Below are positions 40,612 to 50,070 of a DNA stretch of 64,000 nt, piece by piece. The position numbers and the translations under genes are program-made. Each line of letters opens with the position of its first letter. Within the stretch, counting starts at the first letter, position 1. The notes under the pieces were generated by a model. The model worked only from the letters and a program-made list of their open reading frames with translations. It did not search any database and was not told where the DNA came from. The stretch covers positions 248,001 through 312,000 of the forward strand of contig JAEWQP010000022.1 in assembly GCA_023399155.1 (NCBI GenBank). The letters are read 5' to 3'. This DNA comes from Verrucomicrobiota bacterium. Lineage in GTDB: Bacteria > Verrucomicrobiota > Verrucomicrobiia > Opitutales > Opitutaceae.

Positions 40612-43600
40612 ATGTCGCGCTTGAATCGGGCGTTGAGTGTCGGAGTCGTCGCAGCCGCCGCCTTTGGATGGCTAGCCTTGCAGGGTCCCCTGCGGATTTC
40701 TTCCTTTTCAGCCGGGCCGGATACGCTTCCGGGAGAGGGCGCCATGCCCCGGCCGCCTCGCGAGACACCGGCGGCGTCCGTGGCCGCGGCGCAGATCGAG
40801 CCTCCGGTTTCCGCAAGCACCGCCCTCGGTTCTCCGGCTGGATCCTACGCCGCACGCTGGAGCGATCACGCGTCCCCGGAGTTTGTGGAGTTTCGGGCGT
40901 GGACCGAGCTCTATCACGCCACGCCAGAATCGGAGCGCGCGGGACTTGTCGAATCAGGTGTCCAACTCGCCCGGGCTCGACGGGCGGCGATGGCCGAATT
41001 GATCAAGAAACAGCCGATGGCGGCCCTGGAGATGACCGTACCGGGCGAGGTCCGGCGGGTTCTGCCTGCCGAAGTGGCAGCAGAACTCGAGTCGCGCGTC
41101 TCCGGGACCGGGGATCTTTCGGTCGTGGTCCTCGACAATCTCGTCGAAAATGCGGACAGCTTCGTCGAAGAGATCCGTCGCGAAGTCGAACTCAACGGTC
41201 GGCGCTATGCCGCGCATGTTTACGGCCGTCGCCTGGAGCAGAATACCGAATACAGGACATCGCTGCACGGGGTTGCCCTCGACGGTCATCTGGCGCTGCA
41301 CGAAAACCCGGTGCGATGGATCGAAGCTGGCGAGGAGGTGCCGCTACCGCCTCAATCGACGGCGGACCTCTCCGGCGAGGAACGGACGGCGGCATTCGTG
41401 GCCGAGGCGGAGGTCCATGGGCAGACACTCGGGCTCGAGGATGTGGATGATATCCCGGTCGTGAACGCCCTGTTTGCCGAGGCGGAGGATACGCCCGGAC
41501 CGCAGCCTCCGATTCTGTATTCAGCCATGGATACAGGTCCTCACGCGGACGATCCGGCGGCGCCCACCAGTTGGACGACGGGCACGAAGCGCATCCTGGT
41601 GCTTCCGGTCGATTTCTCCGACCGCCCTGGATGGCCGGTGAGCATTCCCGATGGCAATGTTCCAATCACACCGCAGCTGCTGCGGGATCGATTTGCCACA
41701 CAGGTTGCGCCCTATTTCAGCGCAGTCAGCCACGGGAAAGCGAGTCTCGCCGTGACGGTGGCGGACAAGGTCTATCGCGCTCGAGAACCGGCGGCTGTCT
41801 ACGTCGAAGAAGATGATGTCCGACTCATGCACCGCGATATCCTCACTGCAGCCGGCGCGGACTGGAATGCAGCCAGCTTCGACGTGGTCATTCTTGTATT
41901 CTCGGACCTCTCGGATTTCCCGAACCCGTGGGAACTCATCTTTCAGTTCAAAGGTGGAGCCGAGGTGGGTGGTTCGCGCGCTTGGATCAACGGTTGGCCG
42001 AGCTGGGATGTGCTCGCACACGAAATCGGGCATACCTACGGATTGCGGCACGCGCACGCATTGACCACCCGCTCCGATCCGTTCGACGGAAACGAGGACA
42101 TCGTGGAATATGGCGATCTCTTCGATGTCATGGGCTCGGGCGACCATGCTTCGCATGCGTTCAACGTCGTGTTCAAGCACCGCCTCGGTTGGATCGCGAA
42201 ATCGGGCGTGCGGGCGGTGGCGGCGAGCGGGACCTATCGCGTGTTCCGATCCGATGCGGGTGTCCCGCCGTCCGGCGGCCTCGCGGGACTGATGCTCTCA
42301 GGCAACGGCGAGGATTTCTGGATTGCCTATCAGAAGCCCTCGGGTGCCGGCGGCACCGCGCCCACGTCCGGCGTGTATCTCCGCGCTCACACGAATCAGG
42401 ATACACGTCTGCACGATCTGACTCCGAGCAACCCTGGAACGGACGTGGCGCTTCCGGTCGGCGCCAGCATCAGCAATGACGTGATCGGCTTCACCATAAC
42501 GCCTGTCCGCGAGGGCGGTACGGCTGGGAACGAATACATCGACGTAAACATCCAGTACTCGCCGGGATTGTTACCGATCCGCACCTGGGGCAGGCGAGGC
42601 GCCCCGGGCGCCGGAGTGCCGTTGTCCCTGATCGGTGCCGACGTGGTGCAAGTCGCGACCAGGGTGTATTCCCAATGGGCGCTCAAGAGTGACGGCACGC
42701 TGGAGAGTTGGGGGCTGGACGAAGGGACTTTCGACCCGAGTCCGGGACCCATCGCCCGTATCATCGTGGGCACTTCAGGTGGACTGCCGGTCGGTGCGAT
42801 TGAGGAGTCGGGGAATCTCGTCTTCTTCCGCAACGCGCCGACGGAGATCCGCAACGGTGCGCCTCCAGGCGGCCTGACGAACGTGGCGCGGGCTGCCATC
42901 GGCGCGAGGCACATTGTGGTGCTGAAGCGGGATGGATCGCTTCTCGCCTGGGGCGACAACAGCACCGGGGCGACCGACATCCCGCACGGGCTTCAGGCAA
43001 GCAATGTGGTCGACGTCGGGGCGACCGAATCCGGCAGTTGCGTGCTTCGTGCCGACGGCAGTGTTCCGGTATGGGGCAACCTGCGACGCAACCCCACAAG
43101 CATTGACCGGTTGGTCGCGATCGCGCCGACGTCCACCTCGATCGTGGGGCTCGAATGGCACGGGAGGGTTGTCGAATGGGGCGATCCGTCACGTCCTCCG
43201 AAGATCCACACCTCGCTCGGCTCGGACATACGTGGCATCGCCGCCGCTCCGACGGGCGGGGTGTTGGCTCTCCGCGAGAACGGCAAGGTGCTTTCCTGGA
43301 CGACGAAGTCTCGCAGGACGCCCGCGTTCGACGTTCCGGCGGATCTGCCCTCCGTGAAGGCGATCACCCTCGGTGGGGAATATGCCACCGCCATCGTGAA
43401 TCCGGATCCGGCCGCGATCACCGTGCAGCCGTTTGACCAGCTCATCTCCGAAGACACGAGGGTGAGATTCACCGCGTTCGCGGTGGGGCCGGGAAAGCTC
43501 TCCTACCGCTGGCAACGATTGAAGCCCGGGCATCTCACATGGGCGAACCTCACTCGGAGCGACGACTTCCAGGGAACCCACTCCCGCACCCTTCAGGTTT

Positions 43601-43968
43601 CGACGGTGAGGACACCCGATCGTAGCGGCGAACGGTACCGGTGTGTGGTGACGGCCACCAACGGCTTCACCGTGACATCGCGCGAGGCGCTGCTGTTGAT
43701 GCATCGCGCGTTCATCGGCATCGCCGTGCACCCCTCCAGCCAGGCTGTGAACGAGCACGGTTCGGTCACCCTGGCGGTCAAGCCCTACGGGGAGAGCCCG
43801 TTCTCGTATCAGTGGTTCAAGGACGGGGCGCCGCTCGCCGGCCGAACCGGGCCGCAGTTGACGATTCGCGACGTGCGCATGAGCCATGCGGGCGACTACA
43901 CGGTGCGCGTGAGCAATGCCCATGGCCACGTCCTGTCGTCCGCCGCGCGGCTGACCGTGCGGCGCTGA
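40612..43968 (+). CDS. Secreted metzincin-type metalloprotease with RCC1-like and Ig-like domains
   Basis: 1118 aa. Residues 1 to about 30 are a signal peptide. The catalytic region (about 320-560) contains the metzincin motif HEIGHTYGLRH at 470-480, with all three zinc His and the catalytic Glu, followed by a Met-turn-like DLFDVMGSGDH. This resembles the M6/M11 (gametolysin-like) peptidases. Next come RCC1-like propeller repeats (WALKSDGTLESWG, LKRDGSLLAWGDN, LRENGKVLSW), then two Ig-like domains near the C-terminus (RFTAFAVGPGKLSYRWQ; SPFSYQWFKDGAPLAG). Sits head-to-tail with a catalytically dead paralogue. Probably secreted or surface-exposed; substrate unknown. Confidence 0.85.
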   Translation: MSRLNRALSVGVVAAAAFGWLALQGPLRISSFSAGPDTLPGEGAMPRPPRETPAASVAAAQIEPPVSASTALGSPAGSYAARWSDHASPEFVEFRAWTELYHATPESERAGLVESGVQLARARRAAMAELIKKQPMAALEMTVPGEVRRVLPAEVAAELESRVSGTGDLSVVVLDNLVENADSFVEEIRREVELNGRRYAAHVYGRRLEQNTEYRTSLHGVALDGHLALHENPVRWIEAGEEVPLPPQSTADLSGEERTAAFVAEAEVHGQTLGLEDVDDIPVVNALFAEAEDTPGPQPPILYSAMDTGPHADDPAAPTSWTTGTKRILVLPVDFSDRPGWPVSIPDGNVPITPQLLRDRFATQVAPYFSAVSHGKASLAVTVADKVYRAREPAAVYVEEDDVRLMHRDILTAAGADWNAASFDVVILVFSDLSDFPNPWELIFQFKGGAEVGGSRAWINGWPSWDVLAHEIGHTYGLRHAHALTTRSDPFDGNEDIVEYGDLFDVMGSGDHASHAFNVVFKHRLGWIAKSGVRAVAASGTYRVFRSDAGVPPSGGLAGLMLSGNGEDFWIAYQKPSGAGGTAPTSGVYLRAHTNQDTRLHDLTPSNPGTDVALPVGASISNDVIGFTITPVREGGTAGNEYIDVNIQYSPGLLPIRTWGRRGAPGAGVPLSLIGADVVQVATRVYSQWALKSDGTLESWGLDEGTFDPSPGPIARIIVGTSGGLPVGAIEESGNLVFFRNAPTEIRNGAPPGGLTNVARAAIGARHIVVLKRDGSLLAWGDNSTGATDIPHGLQASNVVDVGATESGSCVLRADGSVPVWGNLRRNPTSIDRLVAIAPTSTSIVGLEWHGRVVEWGDPSRPPKIHTSLGSDIRGIAAAPTGGVLALRENGKVLSWTTKSRRTPAFDVPADLPSVKAITLGGEYATAIVNPDPAAITVQPFDQLISEDTRVRFTAFAVGPGKLSYRWQRLKPGHLTWANLTRSDDFQGTHSRTLQVSTVRTPDRSGERYRCVVTATNGFTVTSREALLLMHRAFIGIAVHPSSQAVNEHGSVTLAVKPYGESPFSYQWFKDGAPLAGRTGPQLTIRDVRMSHAGDYTVRVSNAHGHVLSSAARLTVRR

Positions 43969-43993
43969 GTCCGGACCGCGGGAGCCGCCTGTA

Positions 43994-44033
43994 TCAGGCG
44001 CGCTCCCGCCCCCGGCATCGAGGAGGCGCCTGA
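43994..44033 (+). terminator. Possible terminator between the tandem protease genes
   Basis: 8-bp inverted repeat TCAGGCGC / GCGCCTGA separated by 24 bases, starting 26 bases after the metzincin stop. The long loop and absence of a T tract make it weak. Confidence 0.3.
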
Positions 44034-44151
44034 AACCGGCTCCGCGTAGGTCCACGGCGGTTGCCGCGCCGCTCGTTCTGCGGATTGTCTGTCTCCCCCT
44101 GTCACAGCCGCCACCACCCTTGCGGCATCCGCATCCCACGCTGCTCCATCC

Positions 44152-47100
44152 ATGAGGCATCCGCTCAACTGGGCCTGGCCTTGTCTCGCTCTCGCCGCGA
44201 CCTCGATCGCGGCAGTGGCAGTGTTGATGAACCCCGCGCCACCCGTCGTCTCCGCGGCGGCCATGCCTGCCGCACACGTCTCGGCACCGGAACGCCCCGT
44301 CACGGCTTCGATTGCACAATCCGCGGGCGGAGTCGCCCGTGTGTATTCCCGCGACGACGACGATGCGGCGCCTGTGGAGGCGTTCCGGACGTGGACTGAT
44401 CTTTTCCGCGCGGCCCCGTCGGAAGAACGCGCCGCGATGGTGGACGACGGTGTCGCCCTGGCGCGGGCGCGACGGGCGAAGATGAGCGAGTGGATCCAGG
44501 ACGATCCGGAGCGGGCGTTGACCGAGGCAGTGCCTCTCGAGGTGCGGGAGGTGCTCCCCGCGGCGGTGACGCAGCTGCTGGAATCGCGGGTCTCGGGTGT
44601 GGGCGAGCTTCGCGTGCTCGCTCGCGACGGGGGAATCGCTTCGCCGGGAGACGGCGTGTTGCGCACGGCGGACATCCATGGCGTGCGCTACGTCGCGCAT
44701 GTCTACGGCCGGCGCGCCCGGCAGCTCACCCAGGAAGGCGCCGCGCTGCACGGCATCGCCCTCGACGGGCACATGGCGGTCGACGCCAGCCCGGTCCGCG
44801 TGCTGGAGCGGGGGGAGATCGCACTCCGAGCAGCGGCGAGGAACGGGATGGCTCGTGTGGGGGGAGACGCCTCCGCGGACGCACCGCAGCAGGCGTTCGT
44901 CCAGGTTGGCGATGAGGTATGGGGGGTCGCGGATGCGGACGACGTGGCCGTGATCGAGAAACTGCACGTGCTCGCGGAGGACGCGCCCGGGCCGCGAGTC
45001 GGCGATGCGGCGGCGTCGCTCGGATCCGGAGCGACCGAACAGCTTCTCGCGGCGGAGGACTCGTGGACGACGGGAGAGAAGCGAATCCTCGTGCTGCCGG
45101 TGGATTTTGCGGACCTGCCGGGCTGGCCGATCAGCGTATCCGATGGAGGAACACGGATATCGGCGGAGATTCTCCGATCCCGCATGGAGGACGAAGTGGC
45201 GCCGTTTTTCGCGGCGAACAGCTATGGCCGCGCCACGTTTGCGGTCACGGTTGCCGCGACGCTCTATCGCCTGCCCGAACCGGCCACGACGTACACGGGA
45301 TCACCCCTCGGGGATACGCAGCTGCATCAGCACGCCGTCGCGGCCGCGGCCGGGGATTTCGATGCGGCCGCCTTTGATGTCGTAATCGCGGTCTTCTCGG
45401 ACCTCGGGTCGATTCCCGACAGCCGGATGACTTTCGAAGCCCTGGCGCCGGTCGGCGGGTCGAGAATCTGGATCAACGGGCATCCGGGTTTCGCCCATCT
45501 CGCGCGGTCGCTCGGCCATTCCTACGGCTTGTACGATGCACGCGTGAGCGTGGAGGGGCGCGAGCCGTTCACGTCGGACGGCCACGGGGAATGGGAGGCC
45601 GACCCACTCGATGTCATGGGTCGCGGCGAACACCCCGCCCTGCATTTCAACGAGATCTACAAGGCGCAACTGGGCTGGCTGCCCGAAACGGCAATCCACG
45701 ATGTGGATACGGACGGGATGTTCCGGGTTTTTCGCATGGATGCCGCGGAACCCACGGCGGGCCAACTTGCCGCGCTCCGGCTCCCCTCCAGGAACGGCGT
45801 GTCGTACTGGGTCGGCTACCGCCGCCCGCCCGCCTCCGGCCCGCCCGCGGCGGACGGGATCCACGTGCGACAGCTCTTTGACTCCGGCGCGGCGGTTTCG
45901 CACCTGTTGGATCTCACCCCGGGCACGCCGAACAACGACGTGGGCCTCGCCGTGGGCGCGCGCGCGACCGATGATTTTCGCGGAATCTCGTTTCGCACCG
46001 TGGGCACGGGCGTCGAGGACGGCCGCGAGTATGCCGACGTCGAGGTGAATCTTGGATCGGGAACGGCTGCCGTGTGGACCTGGGGCGAGGAGGCGACGGC
46101 TGCGCCTGAGGTCGAAAACGTGCGCCGGATCGTAGCCGATGGATCGGGTATCCGTGTCCTGCACGACGACGGATCGGTCTCGGGCTGGCATGTGGTGAGC
46201 GAAGTGCCGGAAGGCCTTGGCCCCGCGGCCGACATCGCAGCCGACCGCTGGGACGGCTACTGGGCGGGCGCCGTCCTCGCGGACGGAACTGTTTCGCTCT
46301 GGAATGCCGAGGAGCGGAGTGAACTGCTGCCGCCAGCGGGGTTGGGCGACGTGCGTTCGCTGGCGGTCAGCGTCTATCAGGCCGTCGCGCTCAAGGCCGA
46401 CGGCACGATCGAGGCCTGGGGGCGGGCGGGCCCGTTCATCGCCGTGCCGGCGGGGCTCGACCAGGTCGTCGCGGTCGAGGCCAGCGAGTCCGGCACCTGC
46501 GCCGTGCGGGCGGACGGAAGCGTGGTGGGCTGGGGATACCTTCCCGCCGTGCCGCCGGAGCTGACCGACGCCGTCGCAGTGTCACCGGCAGACAACTACA
46601 TTGCGGCGCTCCGGCGTGACGGCTCGGTCGTGGTCTGGGGCGAGGGCCTTTCCGGCCTCCAGCGCATTCTTCCCGACGTGAGCGACGCGCGTGGCATCTC
46701 GTTTCACAACGACGGCGGGCTCGTCCTGCGCGAGGACGGGAGCATTGCCGCGTGGAGCCGGCGCGCCGCCCGCACGCCCGCGTTCACCGTTCCCGAGGGC
46801 CTTCCCCCCGCAGTCCATGTCGTGACCGGCGTGGGAATCTCGGCGATCCTCGCGGCGCGTGGAGGGCCGGCCATCACTGTCCAGCCGGCTGACCGATCGA
46901 GTGCGCTGGGCGGTGACGTGGCCTTCACAGCCTTCGCCGCGGGCGACGGTGCGACCACCTACCAGTGGCAGCGTCTTCGGCCCGGGCATGTCACGTGGAC
47001 CGACCTGGCGAACAGCGGCAGCTACGCCGGAACGCGCACGCCGACTCTCCGCGTCTCGGGCATCGCCCGGAGGCAGAGCGGTGAGCGTTTTCGCTGCGTC

Positions 47101-49140
47101 GTGACGGGCGCATCCGGGGCCTCGGTGATGTCGGAGCCGGCCCGACTGTTGGCCCCGGATGCGCTGATCGGCATCGCGACGCAACCGGTCGGGAGCACGG
47201 TGGCCGGGAATGAGACCGTTGTCCTGTCGGTCCAGCCGTACGGAGAGAGTCCATTCACGTATCAGTGGTTCCATGACGATGCGACGATCGCCGATGCGAC
47301 CGGACCGCGCCTGACGCTCCGCGAGGTGACGTCTGCCGACGCGGGCGACTACACCGTGCGGGTGGGCAACATCCATGGCACGGTCATCTCGGCTCCGGCC
47401 ACGCTGGTCGTGCAGGCCGCGCCTGCCTTCACGCAGGATCCGGACGACCGGCGGGTCGCGCCGGGCGCCGATGTGTCGTGGACGGTCAGCGTGACCGGCG
47501 TGCCTGCGCCGTCGCTGCAATGGCGCAAGGACGGAGTGGACATCCCCGGCGCGACCGGGGTCACTTTCGCGCTGACCGGTGCGACCGCGTCGGATGCCGG
47601 AGAGTACGTCGTGGTCGCCACCAACGCCGTCGGAACCGCCACGTCGCGATCCGCGACCGTGACAGTCGGCCCGACCGCTTTCGCCGGCCAGTATTTCGGC
47701 ACATTCGGCGAAAGCGGCGCCTGGGCTGTCGCTATCGACCCGGCGAATACAGGCACATGCCTGATCTGGTCGCCCGGGTCCGCGGAAGTCGCGTGGATCG
47801 GCACGCTCATCGTCGCCGCCGACGGCACATTCACAGGCGAAGCGGTGCCGACATTCGCCCGCCGGGGCGCCGAGTCCGCGACGGGGCAGGCGGCGCCGGT
47901 CGTCACGAACATTTCCGGATCCATCGTATCCGGCGAGTTGCATGCGACCGCCGGCGGGATCGCAGGCGACCTGATCGCGAGCCGGGAGCCCGCTACCGGG
48001 CCCGCCGTGGAAATCTCCGGGCATTTCCAGGCCCCGTTTCTCCATGCGGCCCAGGGCGTGCTCCACCTCATCGTCGGGGCGAGCGGTCGTGCGCTCGTCA
48101 TCGCCGCGGGCGAGGGCGTCAGCGCGGGTGGCCTGATGCTGATCGATGCCGCCGGGGCATTCTCGCTGGTCGACCCCGAGGGCACCGAGGTGCGCGTCCA
48201 GGTGCGGCCCGGTTCGCTCGTGCTCGGCGGAACGATCGAGCTCCCGCATGGTGGCGAGGTGATAGACGTATCGGGAATGGGAATACAAGTGGAGCCGGTC
48301 AGCAGGCTCGTCAATCTCTCCACGCGCGGCCACGTTGGCACGGGTGATGACGTCCTTGTGGCCGGGTTCGTGATCGCGGGCACGGGGACCAAGCCGCTGC
48401 TGATCCGGGCGGTGGGTCCCACGCTCGGGTCGCCGCCGTTTGGCGTGTCGGGTGCCGCCCGGGATCCGCGTATTCATCTGGTGCGGCAGTCGGACGGCGC
48501 GCGTCTCGACGGCAACGACAACTGGGGCGACGCCGGAAACGCCTCGGAACTTGCCGCGGCCATGGCGCGGACGGGCGCGTTTGCGATCCCGGAGGGAAGC
48601 GGCGATGCGGCCCTGCTCGTCGACCTCCCCGCGGGCGCCTACACGGCACTCGTCGAGACCGGGGAGTCGGGCGCAGGCGTGAGCCTGATCGAAATCTACG
48701 CCGTCGACGATGCCGCCCACCGCGATGCCCGCCTGGTGAACATCTCCACGCGCGGCTACGTGGGTTCGGGTGACGCGGTGATGATTCCCGGTTTCGTCGC
48801 CGAAGGGAACGCGCCTCGACGCCTGCTGGTGCGCGGTGTGGGCGCGATGCTGGCTCAGCCGCCGTTCAATGTCAGCGGCGTCCAGCAGGACCCGGTCATC
48901 TCCGTGCATCGCGCGAGCGACGGTGAGCGCGTGGCGATGAACGATGATTGGGACGTCGACGGCGCCGGCGAACCGATCCTGGAACTGGCCCGCAGTGTGG
49001 GTGCCTTCGACCTGCCGCGCGGCTCGCGCGACGCCGCGCTCGTTCTCACCATCCCGGCACACACCGGCTATACCGTCGTCATCTCCGGCAAGGATGGGGC
49101 CTCCGGCGTCGTGCTCGCGGAAGTGTACGAACTTCCCTAG
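44152..49140 (+). CDS. Giant secreted pseudo-metzincin with RCC1, Ig and C-terminal tandem repeats
   Basis: 1662-aa paralogue of the preceding protease, alignable through the signal, pro-region, peptidase, RCC1-like and Ig parts. The zinc motif is destroyed: HEIGHTYGLRH of the paralogue corresponds to RSLGHSYGLYD (residues 452-462), losing the Glu and two of three His, while surrounding residues (SYGLYDAR, PLDVMGRGEHP) are kept. After the propeller come three Ig-like domains and a beta domain starting AGQYFGTFGESGAW. Two tandem repeats of about 125 residues, each opening with RLVN(L/I)STRG, then form the C-terminus. It ends without a PEP-CTERM-like anchor. Probably a binding or scaffold protein rather than a protease. 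Confidence 0.82.
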   Translation: MRHPLNWAWPCLALAATSIAAVAVLMNPAPPVVSAAAMPAAHVSAPERPVTASIAQSAGGVARVYSRDDDDAAPVEAFRTWTDLFRAAPSEERAAMVDDGVALARARRAKMSEWIQDDPERALTEAVPLEVREVLPAAVTQLLESRVSGVGELRVLARDGGIASPGDGVLRTADIHGVRYVAHVYGRRARQLTQEGAALHGIALDGHMAVDASPVRVLERGEIALRAAARNGMARVGGDASADAPQQAFVQVGDEVWGVADADDVAVIEKLHVLAEDAPGPRVGDAAASLGSGATEQLLAAEDSWTTGEKRILVLPVDFADLPGWPISVSDGGTRISAEILRSRMEDEVAPFFAANSYGRATFAVTVAATLYRLPEPATTYTGSPLGDTQLHQHAVAAAAGDFDAAAFDVVIAVFSDLGSIPDSRMTFEALAPVGGSRIWINGHPGFAHLARSLGHSYGLYDARVSVEGREPFTSDGHGEWEADPLDVMGRGEHPALHFNEIYKAQLGWLPETAIHDVDTDGMFRVFRMDAAEPTAGQLAALRLPSRNGVSYWVGYRRPPASGPPAADGIHVRQLFDSGAAVSHLLDLTPGTPNNDVGLAVGARATDDFRGISFRTVGTGVEDGREYADVEVNLGSGTAAVWTWGEEATAAPEVENVRRIVADGSGIRVLHDDGSVSGWHVVSEVPEGLGPAADIAADRWDGYWAGAVLADGTVSLWNAEERSELLPPAGLGDVRSLAVSVYQAVALKADGTIEAWGRAGPFIAVPAGLDQVVAVEASESGTCAVRADGSVVGWGYLPAVPPELTDAVAVSPADNYIAALRRDGSVVVWGEGLSGLQRILPDVSDARGISFHNDGGLVLREDGSIAAWSRRAARTPAFTVPEGLPPAVHVVTGVGISAILAARGGPAITVQPADRSSALGGDVAFTAFAAGDGATTYQWQRLRPGHVTWTDLANSGSYAGTRTPTLRVSGIARRQSGERFRCVVTGASGASVMSEPARLLAPDALIGIATQPVGSTVAGNETVVLSVQPYGESPFTYQWFHDDATIADATGPRLTLREVTSADAGDYTVRVGNIHGTVISAPATLVVQAAPAFTQDPDDRRVAPGADVSWTVSVTGVPAPSLQWRKDGVDIPGATGVTFALTGATASDAGEYVVVATNAVGTATSRSATVTVGPTAFAGQYFGTFGESGAWAVAIDPANTGTCLIWSPGSAEVAWIGTLIVAADGTFTGEAVPTFARRGAESATGQAAPVVTNISGSIVSGELHATAGGIAGDLIASREPATGPAVEISGHFQAPFLHAAQGVLHLIVGASGRALVIAAGEGVSAGGLMLIDAAGAFSLVDPEGTEVRVQVRPGSLVLGGTIELPHGGEVIDVSGMGIQVEPVSRLVNLSTRGHVGTGDDVLVAGFVIAGTGTKPLLIRAVGPTLGSPPFGVSGAARDPRIHLVRQSDGARLDGNDNWGDAGNASELAAAMARTGAFAIPEGSGDAALLVDLPAGAYTALVETGESGAGVSLIEIYAVDDAAHRDARLVNISTRGYVGSGDAVMIPGFVAEGNAPRRLLVRGVGAMLAQPPFNVSGVQQDPVISVHRASDGERVAMNDDWDVDGAGEPILELARSVGAFDLPRGSRDAALVLTIPAHTGYTVVISGKDGASGVVLAEVYELP

Positions 49141-49353
49141 CAGCTCCCGCTCCGGCCCGGGTGGTGACCTGGCGCACGGGGCGCTCGGCGCGCGAACGCT
49201 CGGCCCGTGAGGCCCACGTCAAGGGCTCGGCGATTCCGCACAAGTTGCGATTGTCTGAGCGTGCCGTGGCAAAGGTGTGCCCGTCGCTTTACCGGCCGGC
49301 CGACCCGATATACATGGACGCCGTTTTGCGTGGGTTCCCCCAGGCCCACCGTG

Positions 49354-49374
49354 CGGAAGCCGTGCTTCCGTTTT
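49354..49374 (+). promoter_or_regulatory. Candidate attenuator hairpin before the molybdenum hydroxylase operon
   Basis: Perfect 7-bp stem CGGAAGC / GCTTCCG with a 3-base loop followed at once by TTTT, ending only nine bases before ATG 49384. A second stem GTGGG / CCCAC at 49330-49349 precedes it. This is the shape of an intrinsic terminator placed in a leader, or of a hairpin hiding the ribosome site. The word CCGTTTTG occurs both at 49321 and 49369. Confidence 0.45.
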
Positions 49375-49383
49375 GTCGCCTCC

Positions 49384-50070
49384 ATGAACTCACTTGAACG
49401 TCTTTCGGGGGACCCCGGCACGTCGTCGCCGGGCGTCTCACGCCGCGCGTTTCTGCGCGGACTCGGCACAGCCGCGGTCACCGCGGCGGCCACGAGCACG
49501 TCGGCCATGGCCGACGAATTGGAAAAAGCCAACGCCGAGCGCGTGGTCGGCCCGGACGCGGTCCGCGTGTCGCTCACGGTCAACGGCGCGCCTGCGCAAC
49601 TCGAGGTCGAGCCGCGCACCACGTTGCTCGATGCCCTGCGCACCCAGCTGGGGCTGACAGGCGCGAAGGAGGGCTGCGATCGCGGCTCCTGCGGCGCCTG
49701 CACGGTGCTGCTCGACGACGATCCGGTCTACGCCTGCTCAATGCTCGCCATCGAGGCGAACGGGCGCTCCGTCACGACCATCGAGGGCCTCGCCGCCGCA
49801 GCGGGCGGCCTGACGGAACTCCAGCGGCAGCTGGTCGCACACGACGGCCTGCAATGCGGCTATTGCACGCCCGGTTTTGTCATGACGCTGACCGCGCTGT
49901 TGCGGCGCAACCCGCACCCCTCCGAGGCCGAGATCCGCGAAGCGACCGCCGGCAATCTCTGTCGCTGCGGGTCGTACCCGCGGATCTTCGCCGGCACCCT
50001 GGCGGCCGCCGGCACGCCTTCCGTCTCCACACTCGAAGTCCTCCACCCCGACACCCATGGCCTGGCCTAA
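49384..50070 (+). CDS. Aldehyde/xanthine oxidoreductase-type [2Fe-2S] subunit with Tat signal (PaoA-like)
   Basis: 228-aa iron-sulfur subunit of a molybdenum hydroxylase. A twin-arginine signal (SRRAFLRGLG, Arg 20-21, followed by an Ala-rich segment) directs export of the folded complex. The ferredoxin-type cluster motif CDRGSCGACTVLL with a later Cys in VYACSM is followed by the second cluster motif CGYCTPG ... NLCRCGSY, as in the xanthine oxidase family. Start set by the Tat signal. Overlaps the Mo subunit gene by 14 bases. Confidence 0.92.
   Translation: MNSLERLSGDPGTSSPGVSRRAFLRGLGTAAVTAAATSTSAMADELEKANAERVVGPDAVRVSLTVNGAPAQLEVEPRTTLLDALRTQLGLTGAKEGCDRGSCGACTVLLDDDPVYACSMLAIEANGRSVTTIEGLAAAAGGLTELQRQLVAHDGLQCGYCTPGFVMTLTALLRRNPHPSEAEIREATAGNLCRCGSYPRIFAGTLAAAGTPSVSTLEVLHPDTHGLA

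Noticed and set aside
46582..49062. 826-codon minus-strand frame opposite the giant secreted protein
   Set aside because: Arg/Asp/Gly-rich shadow of the Ig and C-terminal repeat region, no family features.
49141..49383. Moco riboswitch in the leader of the molybdenum hydroxylase operon
   Set aside because: Two hairpins are visible but I could not place the conserved Moco aptamer elements; reported only as a hairpin.
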